From the NCBI GenBank assembly GCA_964036155.1, contig OZ038423.1:18429249-18493248 (forward strand): a DNA stretch of 64,000 nucleotides, written 5' to 3'. Every line of letters starts with the position of its first letter. Position 1 is the stretch's first letter. The DNA is from Diploscapter coronatus. Its lineage: Eukaryota > Nematoda > Chromadorea > Rhabditida > Rhabditidae. A program made the translations under genes and the position numbers. Of the stretch, positions 23,772-36,712 are shown one piece after another. The notes under the pieces were generated by a model. The model worked only from the letters and a program-made list of their open reading frames with translations, was not told where the DNA came from and searched no databases.

Positions 23772-25784
23772 ATGTATTTTTAGCTTTTAAATATACTCCC
23801 CTTTTCTGATGACATTGGCATTGTATTTCGGAACTCGCAATTCTTTTATTAATGAATCCAAGAATTTATCATAGTTAACATATAACAAATTTGACCTGAA
23901 AACTGAGCAGTAATAATTTGAATCATGCTTAAATTTTATTGACAAGCTTATCTAGAGGGCGCAAGTGGAGTCACACTTTTGAAGCAAACTTTATAAGGAG
24001 ATTTTTCGTCATCCAGGCTCATCTCGAAAATAAATCAGTTTCAAGGGGAACTTTCCTTGCAAAAATATAACCGATTAATGGGTAAACAACTTTCCTTTTT
24101 TGGCACCCGACTGATTCATAGCAGGACCTGTCAAAATAGGGTTTTCTTATGGAATGATTTTCATCAATAATACCTCACCTTTCAAAGCCCACTTGCGCCT
24201 TCTAAACTTATCTCCGAAACCGATATTTTATTGAAAAATTGAGATACTGTATTTCTGCATAGTAGTTTATAAAAGCGTGTATATTATGTAACAGAATACT
24301 CAAAACAAAAATTTCGCGTGAATATTTTCTTCAAAACTAAGGTGTATCGCGTTTGTGTAAGATGCATAAAACATGACTTGGATGTTTTTATACCGAGGGA
24401 AACGAGTTCTGAAATGCAATCAATGTCTAACGTCTTTGAAGATAATATCAAAGTAGTTTGAAATTTTACTTATGCCTCAGGGTTAATTGACTGCCAAAAT
24501 TTGCACGTGTACTTGAATGTCTAGCTAATGCGTAAAACTTCTACCGATAGAACAATTGTTTTCATCTAACAAGCGTTTCCGATTTCCATTTTATTTCTTC
24601 TTTTTCAATTTTAATCAATTCCTAAATTTCTCTTGAATTATTTGAATCGTATATGAATTCACCTTCACACATCATCTGCAAACGAAGCTTTGATATAATG
24701 GGAAAAATCAATTTAATTTCTAATTACGCACAAATTTTATTCAATATATAACGATGACTCATTTAATTTCGGCAAAACATTAGAAATTAGTAAGAGATTT
24801 TTCATTTCTAAACTTATCTTCCGTTATCTATCTAAATTTTAACATTTGAAAGTATTTTACTGCTAGATATTCAAAATGAGCATAATTTCGTCGATATTTT
24901 GTTCTATCTTATTCTATTTTGTATCCGAAGTCACTAATCGAAAATTCTCACAGAAGAAAATTCATTTTCCAAAATTAATTAGTTCACTTTGTGATCTGTT
25001 CTTGAGGCGGCTCGATTACTTGTAAAGGGGCTGGAACCAAGCCAATCAAGTAACCAGTCAAATCGTTCGAGTTTGGGTTCGGACACTCGAACCTTGAAAC
25101 ACGATTTGCACGAGGAAATTTGTGAAGTGCGCGTGTAAAAACAAACAAACACGAATTGGGCGGAAGGTTGAATTTCTTGGAGAAAAGAAGGGAAGTGAAG
25201 AAGCAGTGAAACGAGTAGTGGACATTCACACTTGCAGCCTTTCAGCTTTGCATTCAGACATTCAGTGGTTGAAGTGTCCGCTGCTTTCCGCCAATTGTGT
25301 GGCCTTGTGGCCCTTCCTTCCCTTTCCCTTTCCTTCGATCTCCTCCGATTTCCCCCAACAACAGTTGGCAGGCAGTGATGGGATTGATGATGTGGATGGG
25401 AGAGGTGTGATTGAGCAGCCTCGCTTCGTCCACACGGCTCATCCACTCTTCATGAAAATCATCCGACTTTAGTATTTTTTTTTTTTTCAAATCGTAACTC
25501 GCATACTTCATTATTTGTTATTCCCCTAGTTTTTACCCAATTTCCTCATCCTTATTTGTTTAAAAGTTAATTTTTGGAAGCCATTTTGTCAAAAATTTTA
25601 TATAGTAGCTAGACGAAAGAATTTATGTAAGAATTATGCTATTTCTTATCCATTCCCCGAATTTTTCATCATTTAGCAATGTAGCAAGATTTTACTGGAA
25701 TACTCAATATTGTAATTTTTCCTTGAATTCGCATAATTATTTGTCAAAACATACAAATTATTTAGCATTTCCATTCATTTCGAA
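23772..25784. other. Spacer holding a hAT-like MITE, before the GILT gene
   Basis: Contains the 252-base element described at 23953-24204. The rest is AT-rich except about 25000-25450, which is less AT-rich and lies 340-780 bases upstream of the GILT start; it may be that gene's promoter. No supported coding sequence. Confidence 0.45.
23953..24204. mobile_element. hAT-like MITE
   Basis: Begins TAGAGGGCGCAAGTGG and ends CCACTTGCGCCTTCTA, so the terminal inverted repeats match at 15 of 16 positions. It is flanked by AGCTTATC (23945-23952) and AACTTATC (24205-24212), 8-base target duplications with one mismatch. An 8-base duplication with TAGnGG ends fits the hAT superfamily. At 252 bases it has no coding capacity. 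Confidence 0.65.
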
Positions 25785-28148
25785 ATGCCGACCCTACCCC
25801 ATTTTTGCTTCTGGATCTTCATCGTTGTTAGTGTTTCTGCAACCTCACCAGAACACGAGAATATCGCCCTTTCCGACAGCGATATTATCAAACTCTCGTG
25901 TCTTTTCTTCCGAGAGGATTGTCCCGACCATCTAACTGATTTAGCTGCTGCTGATAGGATATTTTGGAGAGTCAGGATTATTCTTTTTAGAAATATACTA
26001 CTGAGGCATAATTATACAAATAAATTAAAAACCAACCATGAGTTTATTTCTGTTAATATTCTAGTTTATTCAGGCAGTAGCCCCAAAGGACAAAGAACCG
26101 AAGCTAAATTCTGTCAATCTCGAGATTTATATGGAGTCACAATGTCCAGACACATCCAGGTAATTTTAGCTTACTGTTAAGGAGACGATCTAATTTTATT
26201 TGTTTTGCCTATTACTAGGTTTGAAATTCACTTTCTGTTTATTATCGTCAATTTTAATAAGCCATTCATTTATTGGTATACTTTTGAATTAAAACTTATT
26301 CCTATCCGCCGAAGATTTCAGTATCGATATTTTTGTTGATTAACAGTAGAAATTTTGAAATTAGGTAAAATTCAAATATGTTTAGCATTAAATTTCATTT
26401 CACTGTATTGTAAGAGTTTGGTTTGATAGAATTAGAATTTACTTATTCATATCTTATTTCAACATCTACAAATTTGTAATCATCAATTATTCCAAACGTT
26501 ATTAACTTTGAGATGATGATGGTTTACCATTATTATTTTTATTTTTACCTAATTCAACATTTCAGATTCATGCACAAGCAGATGATGCCAGCTTGGGAGA
26601 AGTTGAGTCACACAGGTCGAATCGACTTGACGATCATTCCTTTCGGCAAGGCCAGATGCGTCGAGAAGGGAGGTGATTACGAGTAAGTATTTCGTTAATT
26701 CGATTATAATTACTGTAGACCTATTAATTTAATGTCTATTTGAAAGAATTTTTTTTTTTAATTGAAATGTAATTTCTGATCAGTCGATTTACTGTTACAT
26801 TATTCAGATGTTCATGCCAGCACGGTCCGAACGAATGCACGCTGAACACACTGATGAACTGTGTGATCGATCGAATTGGATATCCTGACAAGTATCTTCC
26901 AATTATCGATTGTATTCAGGTAGATATAATAGGCATTTTCGAAATTAAGTTATCAATTAATATATTTAGGGCAAAGGCGAATTGAATAACGCTCTGAGAC
27001 AGTGCATCGACAACAGCTCTCTGCTCGATACTCAACAGTTAGTCTTATTTGAATTGTTTGAAAGTCAGATGGTAGATTTGATTGATTCTTTGTTAGCTTT
27101 GGTACTATAATCAATTTGCAATGTCTATTGAATCAGATAATACAGGGTGGACCATAATTCTAGCCTCAAATCGTTGATTTTTTATAACTAAAATTTAATT
27201 ATTTGACTTATATGCCATAAACTTTATGTTTTTGTGGTCGTATATGTAGGGCGAATTCAGAACAGCCATTAGTTTTCAATTAAATTTATTATTTTGCAAA
27301 TGACGTCATCGAATTTAACGCTAGTTAGGATGCTGCTACGAGTTTGCGAAAAATTGGCGCCGTAGCCCATCTATTGAATTTTGTTTGCAAAATTTTTGGT
27401 GTTTATAATTCGTTAATAATCATTAATTACTGCTCGCACTACTTTTATCCCTGTAAATGAGCCAACAAGGAATTTTACAATTTTTGTGTTATTATTACGA
27501 GGTATATTAAAAAGGAATTATTTCACAAAAAGAATCCTGAAAAAATATTCAATAGATGCGTTTTTATGCCAGGTTGAATAAATGGGGGCTATAATTATGG
27601 TCAACTCGGTACTTGTTACTCATAGGAAATGAATGACTATGATTCCAGGATGCGAGAATGCACAGAGAGCCCTCGAGGCAGTAAACTATTGGCCCTGTCT
27701 GGTTCGAGGACTGCAAGTCTCAAGGTACATTATATAGTGGACTCGGAGTAAGTGAACAGTGCATACTCGTTGCAACTTGCCTCCCCCATGCCCCGCCTCT
27801 ATTTCTCTACACTTTTCCGGAGAGGCGAAAAGAAAACAAGAGCGAGGAGAAAAGAAATAACGAGGGAAAAGAAAAGCGAGTTGCAAAGAGTATGCAATAT
27901 TCACTTACTCAGTCAACAATAGTACAAGACATTTTTTTTATCAGTATTGTTTATGATTTTCAACTTCGATGATCATTCATTGATTTTAGCCAGCAGTAAA
28001 TTTCATTCCTTGGATAATGATTGATGGAGAGAGGAACACAGATGCGATTTACGATTTGACGGAGAATTTGTGCAAGAAACTGGAGCCAGCGCCCGAAGAG
28101 TGCAGTGTCTATGTGAAGAAGGAGGAGGAACAAAATCAGCCCGTCTAA
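25785..28148 (+). CDS. GILT-like lysosomal thiol reductase family protein
   Basis: Seven exons: 25785-25970, 26074-26159, 26566-26682, 26808-26919, 26970-27037, 27649-27724 and 27990-28148; 267 residues. An N-terminal signal peptide (about residues 1-20, FCFWIFIVVSVSA) precedes the GILT domain. The family signature CQHGxxECxxNxxxxC is present exactly as CQHGPNECTLNTLMNC (133-148), followed by conserved Cys in ECTES and the segment FIPWMMIDGERN. GILT enzymes reduce disulfides of proteins in lysosomes and endosomes. Here the active-site position reads CPDT (86-89): the second Cys of the usual CxxC is Thr, so dithiol reductase activity may be lost or altered. The donor of exon 1 (AGA|GTCAGG) is weak and the first junction could differ. 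Introns 5 and 6 each contain a MITE. The C-terminus is acidic and Glu/Lys-rich. Confidence 0.88.
27143..27609. mobile_element. Tc1/mariner-like MITE in GILT intron 5
   Basis: Ends are CAGGGTGGACCATAATTCTA at the left and, read inward on the other strand, CCGAGTTGACCATAATTATA at the right, about 25 bases of imperfect inverted repeat. Both ends abut a TA dinucleotide (27141-27142 and 27610-27611), the Tc1/mariner target. The 467-base element fills most of intron 5 and has no transposase frame. Confidence 0.7.
27737..27919. mobile_element. Short palindromic MITE in GILT intron 6
   Basis: Left arm around 27746-27779 (GAGTAAGTGAACAGTGCATA...) is matched by the reverse complement of 27870-27910 (GAGTAAGTGAATATTGCATA...), arms of roughly 35-40 bases with several mismatches. 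TA dinucleotides flank both sides. The 183-base unit would fold into one long hairpin in the pre-mRNA. Confidence 0.6.
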
Positions 28149-29514
28149 ATTAAACTCGATCCCTCAGCCCTTACACAATCGGTATCAACCAAAATACCGA
28201 AACTACAGGTCCATCACCGAATTTCCTAATCATTCTTACGGAGCAATTCAAGTGCCATTAATACAAATTGTATAAACAATTCTCTATGAAATGTGGGAAT
28301 TTCTATGCGAATTTTCCGGCTCAAATTGCTTGATTCTAGTCCTTGCCTTCTAATCATTTTCGTCAGTGATCGTTTAGTATTTACATTTACAGAATTCTTC
28401 TAGCTTTTATTTAGACATCTGTCTCAATTATATAACCATAATAAGATTCCTCAATTTTATATGTAAAATTCTAGATCGAAATTTTAAACTTGTTTAAAAT
28501 TCTTACGGGTAAATTAGCCTAACGAATATTGTTTTGATGCTACGATAATTTCAAACAATCTTCAGCCTTTCTCACCGCTCAAAATCTGTGATAATTTCTA
28601 TTTTCGCGACATATTTTTAATATCGAAATTGTCCTGTCATATGATGCAATTACAGGGTTCATTTCATTTTTGAAACATGAAGCCTAGTAAAGTATTAAAT
28701 CTGGAGGTTTTGACTAATAGTTACATTAAATGATGTAAAAATGTTATTAAACTCTTTATTTTATTTTTATTAGTTTAAATTAAGTGCACATATTTCCATG
28801 TCCCTAGGCACAAATGCATTAAACCCAGTTGAATCAAACATGATTATTCTACGTCACTTATTCGAGTGACTGGATGTGCAAGTTACACAAGTAATAATTT
28901 AGTCGGAACGATTTATGATTCCAAGGATTGGTTATTTGATATCGCGAAGAAACATGCAATAATGTATCTTTCTAGAAAATCTCCTTGACATCAAACAGTA
29001 TCACATTCAAAGAATTTAGACAACTGAATTTTTCAAAACTTGATAACCGAAATTGATTGTTTACCCCAAATCTCATCGTTAACTGGTTTCAGAAATGCGC
29101 ATAGACTTGTGATATGCACCATATAATTTTCATAAGTGAATCGTAAATGCATTGACGAGGCAATGCAGTCGGATTATTATTAGAAGTTACCCGGATTTCG
29201 ATAGAGCAAAGATAGGAATCATTGAAAATTTGACTAGGGAAATTTGAAGGCAACCATTTGATAGAGCAAAGAAAAGAACAGATTCTTAGGACACTAAAAT
29301 ATGAACAGTAATAACTGCTGTACTCGGATAAGTGGAAAGTAAGTACTTGAATGATCGTCAAGAGTATATTGTAATTGAATCTGAAACGGCAAGAAATTCT
29401 GAAGAGGAATGACCAATCAAAAGGTACACATATGTATATATTACACGACCGGGAAATAGAGCAGTAAGTAGATTATTAATTTGGAGGTAAAATTGACTCA
29501 GTTCAGCTACATAA
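28149..29514. other. Convergent 3' spacer between GILT and KLF genes
   Basis: 1.37 kb of AT-rich sequence between two stop codons on opposite strands, so it must hold both 3' untranslated regions. I see no exon, RNA gene or repeat in it. Confidence 0.5.
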
Positions 29515-32500
29515 TTACGTATGACGCTTCAGATGCAGACTTAGATGGTCACTTCGAGAGAACGTTCTAAAATGTAAGAACCTTGTATGTTATTCTTTCA
29601 GTTATTGTAAAATTTAACTTACCTGCTACAAAATGAGCACTTGAACGGTCGTTCTCCGCTATGCTTTCGGAAATGCCTAAAGTAATGTTTTACATAAAGA
29701 AAACGAATAGTTTGTTCAAGTTATGTAGTTTTAAGCGATATTTGAGGACTATAATTGGAGCTTAATATCCACCTCGTCAGTTCATCTGATCGTGCAAATC
29801 TCCAATCGCATCCTGGCCATTCACATAAATACGGTCTTTCACCCCTGCAATTCATCTTGATTTGAGACGATCTCATAATGAGGAATATACGTGTGCGTCC
29901 TAACGTGGGTCTTAAGATGACTGCTTTTAGTGTAGACTTTTCCACAGTTAGGATGCGTGCAGTGATGCAATCGGCGATCCTTAGATGATTCAGAATCTGC
30001 GTGAGAAGAAGATGGTGAAGGCTCGCAGAGATCTTCGGCTATCGCGGAATCCTGAATTAGAAATAGTCATTATTGCAAGTTAGGGATGGTTTTTTCAATT
30101 TCTAAAGATAATAGCTTGAGAAAGGCATTGTATCGTTGCATACGAAATATGGCATGATTTGATTTGAGAGAGGCTCTTTCGCTTACTATTTCATACACGC
30201 AACGATTGCAATTATTCTTCAGGTTACCATTCTACAATAATGATATCCTTTTTCTCAAACGAACTTGTTCTTTTTTCTCAAATGGGTTGAGAAATTGTCA
30301 TCAAATTTGTTTCGGAGCTAAGAATATTTTTGATAGCAGCTGATTACCGCGTTGCTGTATTGTTCATCCTTGATGTTATTCAATCCCGCCTGTGTCTGCC
30401 CAATTAGTTCTTGAATTTTATCCATCTGTTTCCGGCAATTCTCCAACTGAGCTCTGATCAATTCAGGATCTACGAATCCATTTGCATTCGGCATCACAGC
30501 TCGACATGAAGCGGCCTATAATTAATTTGGATCATTTGCACCGTTGTCGCGCGTGTAATTTACAGTGAGCTCGTCGATTTGCTTCTGCAGACTGGCTGTT
30601 TGGTCGGCCATGGGTCTGTAGACGAATGAATTGACAGAACTGGAGATAGAGGAAGGCAGGTCTGAGGTGGCTGATTGCGCATCCACGTTGATGGTCAGGG
30701 GGTCGACGAAGGATGCTAAACATAATATTTAAACCATGACTTTGACCGAATGCCTGACTTCTGGCATGTTTGGCCTGTGGCGAAGAAGGACTCTCCATGA
30801 TCTCGTCGATGATTTCCTCCTTCATTGGGGAGAAACGATTGTCCGTCTCACTCGCAGAAAACGACACAGATCGACTCGAGGATGGTAGGTCTAAATTGCA
30901 AAAATCAGTATCTCCGAATAACTCATCAGATAGTAATGGATAAGCTGTGATAATTAGTTTGATATCCCGCATACAAGAAGTCGACAGTTTTTAAAATACC
31001 TCGTGACAACACGTTACATCACGACGTTTGTCTTATATAACGGCACGATATTCAATAGATTAGAAAAATGTCCTTCTTTCTTCATACCATGATATCGCTC
31101 CGCGAATATACCCCGGCCAAAAAGTCTACGCATTTATTTCTCTTGTTCTTTACTCTTTTCGATAAAATTTAGATTGTTCAAAATGGAATTTAAGATTTCA
31201 CATTAATAATGAAGCAAAAGTTATAACTTCCTATGAATGATATCATATTTACCATATCGTGGGAGTATTGTCGTTTAATTAGACATTTTTGTGATAAAGC
31301 AGAGTTATTTACAACCCATACCTATGTTAGATGCAGAGTGCTGTATCAGTTTGATAGGCACTCGATGTATTTTGGGTGGCACCACAGCGCCTCCTTCCCC
31401 TGTAGCTGCTTCTGTTGAAGGGAAGCTCTTCATGTCTGTCGTCCAATCGGCCGATCGTCGCAAATTTCGAGGTGTATCCTAAATTTAGTCATGTTTTAAA
31501 TTATTCATGACTACCCCTTACATCTAACAAATCTGATATTCGATATCCTGTTTTGTGCTGATGATGCCGGTTCGAAAGGACCGGGTTAAATGCACCTAAA
31601 TATAAATATGTAATCAGCGAAAATAGCTTAACGCAACTTACTTTTTCCTAAACTAAAATCCTGAAATGCAGCTCCAAGCGCCGTTGTAGGTGTTTGGAAT
31701 CCTGACGATGAAGAAAACTCTGAAAGTTGTAAACTATTTTATCTTGCAAATCAATTCATATTTAGATCTTTCGTCAATTTTTCACTAAATTTAATAAAAC
31801 AGTCAAATTCAAAGTCATACTTTCTTCATGAAACGATTCTTTTCGTCGAAACTCCTCGAATTGTGAAGAAGTTGACATGGCCGATGGAAGATCGTTCATT
31901 TCGAAGAGGGATTGAGTCGAGGGGAAATCGCCCAAACGAGTGCGACGGAATGGGCGGAAGGCTGAAGAAGAACAGTTATATTTTATCCAATAAGTTCATG
32001 AATATGCATCCCCATTTCGGTTCACCAAACCTTCAAACCTCTTCTCAAACTGCTCATGCCGCAGATTGAAGGAATCACCACAATTCGATTCCATATTGTC
32101 ATCCATATTTTCGCGCAATAATTCAGTAACTTAGGAATATCTAGCATCAAGTCAGAAATGAATATTTTCTACGCAATAGAAGCGGCGGTAATAAATGAAA
32201 GGCGAACTGAAGGTCAAAAGAGAAAAGACGTCTTTTGTGAGCTTATCAAGAAAAGTCATCAAATATAAACGCAATGTAATGACAGTAAATGCGGAATCGG
32301 GGTGTGGTCATTTTTGAATATAAATTTGCTTTATATTATTATTAATCTCGAATTTGAAGATCTAATGCTATTTGGATAGATGCATATTTCATCTTAAATT
32401 TTGAATTATCGCTATGACCAACGCCAAGGAAATAGGAACATACATTGATGTTTATTTTCTTGTGTCGGAACCGATTTTGCTGATAAGAATTTCGATATTA

Positions 32501-34040
32501 TCACCCTTAATTCCTACCTGTTCCGTGTTCTTGTTCTGCGTCATTTTGCATGGATGACGCCGCTTCATTCGAAGTGGTCGGCTTCGTCAAGTCTGGCTCC
32601 TGAAAGCGTAGTCATATATTGTCCTCGTCACTGGTGATGTCATCTATCAGTTCACATTTCCCCCATTCCTTGACGGAACGCTCTACCTATTTCGATTATG
32701 AAAACACTACATCATCTATGTTCGACATTACTGATCATTTTCACTTTGATGGACGAAATTAACCCATTTATGTAATTTATCATTTCCATCACTATACGTA
32801 ATCATCTATTAGTTGCTGATTATACCGACTTCATATCTACTTGTCGATCTATCATTTCAAAATGGCCTCCGAAACTTCGAAATAAATTTCCGAAAAGGAG
32901 AAGTTACAGTAACAGGAATTCCTTTTGTCAGGGAGGTTTAGAAATAGCATCACAAAATTCTCGTTTTTGCGGTGTTCTAGGGCGAATTATCAAGTTAAAT
33001 TTGAGAAGACATGACACAAAAATCAATTTAACTTTCGCTTCACTGCGATTTCAGAAAATTTCAACAGACCTGGGTAAAATTTCAAAAGAAAAATCACTAT
33101 GTTGCAAACTGATACGGAAATTCTACGAAACGAAAATAAAGTAGCGATAATCATCTTCATTTATACCTGAGCCAATAACCGACGTCGTAGTGAGCCATTC
33201 CTCAACCTCTCCAAGGCTGACACCCCATAGAATCTGAATAGTCATGAAATAATCCTTCTTCTGGTTATTTTACTTACGAATCAAAATAAGGTCCAAAAGT
33301 AGAGAATAATCGATTTGCATCGGACAACTGCCTTATTACATTGTCATCCTTTTTCGGTATAGATACTAAAATATTTCTATATAAAAATAAAAATGGTATG
33401 GCACGCAATAGCTGGAAGAGTAACAGATAATATTACTCGAGGTCGATATCCAGTCCAGCTCTTTTCACTTATTGGATTGAGCTAAAACTTGGAATACTAT
33501 CATGTCCTACACGTGTACCAATATGTACAAATTCAATTCAATCCCACAAGTGTAAAAAGCTAAGCTGAATATCATCGGCACAAAATAAAATAGCCTAATA
33601 ACTTTGTTTGCTACTCTAGCTCAGAATAAACTATCTTTTCTTATGTAGTATATGAACAAATATTGCAATTGCATACTATCTTGCAAATAAAGCTGATCTT
33701 CATGGCTGTCTTATTTTAGAGGTTTTATAAAACGCAATTTTGAGTAAAATATTCTTAAGATGTCTGGGATATATTAGAATCCAAAAATGATGAAAAATCT
33801 AATGAATTTATTTATAAACTACTTACATGTATCGAGAAATTCGGGCGAAAGTCGAATGCCGTCCGTGGCCCTAGCCGATGCATCGATCGACAGCCTGGGT
33901 TTGTTAGGAATTCGGACGACATTTTCGAGTTTCTCGAGGGAGAAGGTGGATGAGGTCGATGAGGTCGAGGAGCAGCCGATCCCGCTCTGAGAGGCAGTGA
34001 ACTTCTCCGAGCTGTTAATTCCCGGGTTGTCGGTGAACAT
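29515..34040 (-). CDS. KLF-family three-zinc-finger transcription factor
   Basis: Sixteen exons right to left: 33827-34040, 33278-33365, 33167-33233, 32518-32599, 32031-32129, 31821-31961, 31642-31719, 31522-31595, 31322-31478, 30759-30890, 30564-30715, 30348-30515, 29891-30051, 29773-29844, 29623-29676, 29515-29566; all phases agree, 596 residues. The long N-terminal part is Ser/Thr-rich, with a predicted coiled stretch ([20 protein letters not shown]). Residues 515-595 hold three C2H2 fingers: [19 protein letters not shown], then [19 protein letters not shown], then [21 protein letters not shown] split by two introns. Linkers TGERP and SGERP and the KSSH, RSDE, RSDH contact residues are those of KLF/Sp factors, which bind GC and CACCC boxes. 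The last finger ends two residues before the stop, as in most KLFs. I cannot say which nematode KLF this is. The ATG lies in an exon beginning after TATTTAG (34065); further upstream exons are possible. Confidence 0.85.
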
Positions 34041-34365
34041 GCAAAACACCAGAGAGCCCGAGCTCTAAATACAAAACAATTGATTAGATAATATTTAAAT
34101 GAACGAGGAAAAATATAGTCGCTGCGATGTGTCATAAATAAATCAATATTATTTGAATCAGTATAGGCATAATAGGGCAGATATTAAAAATACCCATGAT
34201 TTTTAAAGATAACAATGAATACAGGTAAATTAAACGCCCCACTATTTTATTTGAATTCAGAAGTATAAATTGAGCACCAAAACAATTTGAATCCCCATAC
34301 GATAATTTTTATAACGCATTTAGGCTTGAATAAAAGATAAAGTATTGATAAAACTGTCAAATGAA

Positions 34366-34559
34366 TTTACTCTCCATTGTCTCCGAAATGAACCCTTGCA
34401 AAGAAAGAAGGAAGAAGAACCCGCGAGCCTTAGCTATGTGTCTGCTCGTTTTTGCTCTCTGCTCCCTCCTATTTCCCTCTAGTCTCGACGCGTGCGTCTC
34501 GCAGGTTATAGACGCAGTGCATATGAAAGGCTTATCTCTCGAGAACAATGGAGAGTAAA
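34366..34559. mobile_element. Probable MITE with 15-base inverted repeats
   Basis: TTTACTCTCCATTGT at 34366-34380 is repeated as an exact inverted copy at 34545-34559, with weaker similarity continuing inward. Length 194 bases, no coding content. A target duplication is not clear, so the superfamily is unknown. Confidence 0.45.
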
Positions 34560-36652
34560 TAAGAGTGCTAGAGTTTGTTTACCGCAAAACGATAACTAAT
34601 AATGCAAATTAGTCCATATTTTACGATATTTCGACCTTTGTACGATAATAAATTGCGTCGTGGCTAGCCTCGCTGCGGTTTTCACTCTCCATTCCATCAT
34701 GCTTCACTTCTTCATTCATGAAAAGCTCGCGCCATTTGGCCCCAAATGAGTGGGCGTGGCCAGGACTGCTTGGGTGTGGCGCCAAATGGGAGAAGGGAAA
34801 AACGAACGTTGGCGGTCAGCAGAAAGAGGGGAAACGCCCACAACAAGCCGCAGAAAGACGAAAAGACGATGAAGGACGAGAATCAGGGAAGCAGGGCACG
34901 TGCAGAAATAACGAACAACGCAATCGCACCAGAATGACGGACGACAGAATGAAATATCGTGGGAACAAAGGCCACACCCAGAGAGCGGGGAATTTATATG
35001 AAATTTGAGTCGATTATTAGAACTGTAACTAAAGAGATCTTAAAATCGAGGAATGAATGGAACTTGCACACGTATAGACAAAATGCAAATAAAAATGGAC
35101 ATCTTCGTTAATGGTGATAATGCGCAATGAAAATTTTAATGATGGAAAATTAAAATCACGATAAGCATAAAAACGCGTAACTAGTTTAAAATTGTATGAT
35201 TTTGAGTGAAATTGAAAATGCATGGAATTTATTATGGTGACGTTAGAATGATAAATAACAAGTCAAGAGTAATTTTCGTAATGGAGAAGTGTTTTTAGAA
35301 AAATGTCAAAAGTGATTGATTTATTACGTGGTCGAAGTGTGAAACCATAATTAGAAAAGAATATTACTCTCATGAATAGAAGTTCTTTGCGGCGAAAGGA
35401 GAGGAATGACTGAATGACTAACGGAAGTGTGGATGATGCGAGGCTGTTTTGTTTTCGACTGTTCGACTCACAAACCAACTGATTATCGATCGAGTGACGA
35501 AGAAAATGGGCGTGGCTCGAGTTGCGGTCGACAAAAGGACAAAAAGGGAAATGAAGGAACGAAAGGATCGGGGATGAGAAATCAGAGGAAGGAATGAATG
35601 ATCGACTGATTTGTGGGGAAGTACAAAAATATAGGCACGTGACCTGTACAGCCGCGCAGACAGACAACAAAGGATCCACAAGGAATTCGCCAAGAAACGA
35701 GACCGCTAGTGAAAATGGAATTGAAAAGACGAAGGAGTGGAAGGAGAATAGTGGAATAGTGCGGTTGTGGAAATGAGGTCAGAACAAAAAATGACTGGAG
35801 GGAAAATGCGTGATAAGCAAATCAGGGAGTGTGGAAGATGGGTGCGGTCAGATGAAGGAGTAGGAGAAGATCTCACAAATCTGAGGACATTCCATCAGGG
35901 CGAACGATCCGGCAACATCACTCATCTCACATCTCTCAATGTCACTAATGTCACTTTCCATCATCTATCAGTAAATCAGTCATACGCGCATTATTATACG
36001 CTATTAGATGTTCTAAATAGTTACTTTTTAATGAAGGGCATAGTAATGGAAGGCTAATAATTTGCGCATATTTAGACTTGAATAATAAGACTTCAAAAAT
36101 AAATGAGATTTACGGATTTTTAATACTAATATAAGTATATGAATTTTGATTGATTTGAAACAGTTTTATGAATCAAAAAATCACGCTCTAAGGATGTATT
36201 AGATTCTTCAGATCTGCATAACCGACTTTTCTAATGAGTTTAGTGATATTCTTTAATTACAAAATTTGGCTCGAATCGATCGACTAAAGTCGGTGATAAA
36301 GCGATCAAGCCAATACACGTTTCAAAATCAAATCTGATAAAGCATGCAAAATTGATAACCGAAGAAAAGAGCAGATAAAAGGGGGGGGAGGCATGAAGAA
36401 AGTCGGGGAGGGATGACTCGACACGAAAGACGAAAAGACGAGTCTACACATTGTCACAGAAAGGGAGGGGAAATACAAAGAGCAGATTGAAAGAGACAGA
36501 CAAGGCAGAAAGGGTGTGGTTCGAAGGAAATGAACGATAAGAGAGACGAGAGATAGAGGATGACTGAAGAGAGGGCTGAGAAGAAGAGTGACTGATAAAA
36601 GAGAAGGGAGAAGTTCGAATGATGGGCGGGACAGGGGCAGAGAGAGAGGGAC

Positions 36653-36712
36653 GCTCCTGTCGCTGTCACTGTCTCCATACGATAAGAAATCGGCAGAGTT
36701 TGAATGCTGCAT
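36653..36712 (-). CDS. Candidate distal alternative first exon of the KLF gene
   Basis: On the minus strand an acceptor (AGATTTCAG) is followed six bases later by ATG and 20 codons beginning MQHSNSADFLSYGDSDSDRS, before a possible donor AGC|GTCCCT. It ends in phase 0 and would join in frame to the KLF exon whose acceptor is at 34065, which reads open back to that acceptor. Ser/Asp-rich composition resembles a transcription-factor N-terminus. The donor is weak and phase agreement has a one-in-three chance, so this is tentative. Confidence 0.25.

Noticed and set aside
24979..25446. A 155-codon open frame on the minus strand
   Set aside because: His/Ser-rich start but no recognisable domain, no supporting acceptor or donor, and it lies where the promoter of the plus-strand GILT gene is expected.
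30532..30715. Continuation of the KLF exon frame past 30759
   Set aside because: The frame stays open but gives non-protein-like sequence. A 43-base intron (30716-30758) restores a frame that continues into the coiled region and zinc fingers.
31560..31595. GGTTCGA-type motifs suggesting tRNA genes here and near 22709, 27709, 36519 and 42600
   Set aside because: None has a matching A box, acceptor stem or anticodon arm at the right spacing; the one here is inside a KLF exon.
36305..36650. Long minus-strand frame rich in Leu, Ser and Pro
   Set aside because: Beyond the first 20 codons, kept as a tentative exon, it is a translation of a CTCTCT-type tract.
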